A stretch of 64,000 nucleotides of DNA from Mucilaginibacter pallidiroseus (GTDB lineage Bacteria > Bacteroidota > Bacteroidia > Sphingobacteriales > Sphingobacteriaceae), in assembly GCF_007846085.1 (NCBI RefSeq), contig NZ_VOEJ01000005.1:186001-250000 (forward strand). The letters run 5' to 3'. The stretch's first letter is position 1. The number at the start of each line of letters is the position of its first letter. Below the pieces are notes generated by a model. It searched no databases, was not told the DNA's origin, and saw only the letters and a list, made by a program, of their open reading frames with translations. Both the position numbers and the translations under genes were made by a program. Below, in pieces: positions 63,075 to 64,000 of this stretch.

Positions 63075-64000
63075 TTAGTAAGTATTTTTATTGGTATCGT
63101 TAAGCATCTCGCTTATTTCGATAATCTTTTGGTCAATGTCTGATACGCATTTGTCCATCATCTGTATACATTCTTTTTCGTCTACCAGCTTTTCCTTTTC
63201 AAGATTCATTAAGCCGCGCAACGTAGCAATTGGCCCGCGTATCTGGTGCGAAAGATATGACGAGTATTCTGAAAGTTTCTTATTTTTTGCCTGAAGATCC
63301 TTGGTACGCTCATCTATGATCTCTTCGAGGTGGTGGTTTATACGATCGAGGTTGTCCTTTTGCCTTGATACCTCCGCGTTGAGCTCTGTTAACTGTGTAT
63401 TGGTAACCGTTTTGCGCTTCACGTTGTTTACGAGCAATACAATTACAATCAGCAGCAAACCCGCCACAACCGTAACCGCCCAAAACTTAATCCGGTCGTT
63501 TTGCTGCGCTATCAGCAACAATTCGGTATTCTTTTGCTTAGCCTGCTGCCTAAATTGTTCCTGTATAATGTTTATCTGGGTCGACTCGCTATTCACGTGA
63601 GCCGAACTATCCTGCCGGTAAATTCCCTGCAAGTAATATAGTGCCCTTTCAAAGTTTTTCCGCTTGGATTCGAGCTGATAGATGGTGTAATTATAGTCGT
63701 TGGTTAGCTTGTCATCAGCAACTACTGCTGCATACTCCTGCCCTTCCTGTACAAACTTTTCGGCCTCGTTAAATTTACCCTGCGCTATGTATAGCGATGA
63801 AAGGGTAAGATTGATACTGGCTACAGTTTTGCTCAAACCTGCCTGCTTAGCCTCTTTATTTGCATTCAACAAAAGCTTTTCTGCAATATCATACTGGTGC
63901 AGGCTGTAATAGGCTACTCCCCTGTTTTGCAAAACCTGTATCAGATTAGTGGTATCGCCAATATTCGTGAGTATAACACTGCTTTTGTCGTAGTAATTTA
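63075..64000 (-). CDS. TPR-transmembrane protein ending in a histidine-kinase dimerisation domain, partial at window edge
   Basis: The minus-strand frame is open to the right edge, so the N-terminus is missing; no start is assigned. Visible: TPR-like helical repeats ('NRGVAYYSLHQYDIAEKLL', 'TLSSLYIAQGKFNEAEKF'), a membrane helix ('FWAVTVVAGLLLIVIVLLV'), a long coiled coil, and an H-box helix 'SYLSHQIRGPIATLRGLMNL'. The second dimerisation helix follows and the chain ends ~50 residues after the His, with no ATP-binding domain. This matches the truncated plan of the protein at 24051. Confidence 0.85.
   Translation of the reverse strand, partial: NYYDKSSVILTNIGDTTNLIQVLQNRGVAYYSLHQYDIAEKLLLNANKEAKQAGLSKTVASINLTLSSLYIAQGKFNEAEKFVQEGQEYAAVVADDKLTNDYNYTIYQLESKRKNFERALYYLQGIYRQDSSAHVNSESTQINIIQEQFRQQAKQKNTELLLIAQQNDRIKFWAVTVVAGLLLIVIVLLVNNVKRKTVTNTQLTELNAEVSRQKDNLDRINHHLEEIIDERTKDLQAKNKKLSEYSSYLSHQIRGPIATLRGLMNLEKEKLVDEKECIQMMDKCVSDIDQKIIEISEMLNDTNKNTY

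Overview
The window looks like a chromosomal segment of a Bacteroidota bacterium, most likely Sphingobacteriaceae (Mucilaginibacter/Pedobacter-like). The evidence is: promoters of the TTTG-N18-20-TAnnTTTG type, no convincing Shine-Dalgarno sequences, dense coding with many A/T-rich hairpin terminators, intergenic REP-like palindromes, and the protein families present (DUF2027-Smr, DUF1080, Tat-exported TIM-barrel isomerases, GMC/'gluconate dehydrogenase subunit 3' pairs). No tRNA, rRNA, CRISPR array, prophage or insertion sequence was seen. No gap between genes exceeds about 260 bases.

Region 1 (1-1909): the end of an unidentified protein, then a three-gene arsenic operon arsR-arsM-arsC. Matching operator-like sites overlap the starts of arsR and arsM, and there is no efflux pump gene.

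Region 2 (1911-12198, minus strand) is the most interesting locus. It reads Ser/Thr kinase - FHA-like protein - unannotated 32-residue membrane peptide - PP2C phosphatase with a membrane-anchored external domain - a giant SEDS glycosyltransferase fused to a class B penicillin-binding protein - FHA protein - second Ser/Thr kinase. The gene content parallels the actinobacterial fha-pstP-rodA-pbpA-pknAB cell-wall cluster, but in a Gram-negative phylum, with RodA and PbpA fused and paralogous kinases at both ends. I infer a phospho-controlled peptidoglycan synthase.

Region 3 (12302-28000): housekeeping and signalling. It holds a luciferase-like oxidoreductase, HD-domain and YitT genes, a histidine kinase / response regulator / receiver-adenylate cyclase operon, an SRPBCC protein, a Thr/Pro-rich secreted protein, an Smr protein, a DUF892 protein, an M1 peptidase, a YtxH protein, a cold-shock protein, a GAF-PAS protein with a kinase dimerisation helix but no ATPase domain, and lysC/lysA separated by a REP hairpin.

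Region 4 (28050-53552): carbohydrate metabolism. After phosphohexomutase, a Gfo/Idh oxidoreductase and a NagB-like deaminase come three GMC oxidoreductases, two Tat/lipoprotein small subunits, a lipoprotein cytochrome c, a DUF1080 protein (3-keto-disaccharide hydrolase family), four TIM-barrel isomerases (three with Tat-type leaders), two more Gfo/Idh enzymes, an MFS transporter and a GH88 hydrolase. Together they suggest a largely periplasmic route that oxidises glycosides to 3-keto sugars, cleaves or rearranges them and imports the product. A (TG)14 tract lies just before the cytochrome c gene.

Region 5 (53754-64000): fatty-acid desaturase, a secreted MORN-like protein, SlyD, a YyaL/DUF255 protein, a DUF4166 membrane fusion, a UvrD/PcrA helicase, an XRE regulator, an orphan small protein, and the end of a TPR sensor-like protein cut by the window edge, again ending after the dimerisation helix. 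All functions are read from sequence motifs; no database search was run.
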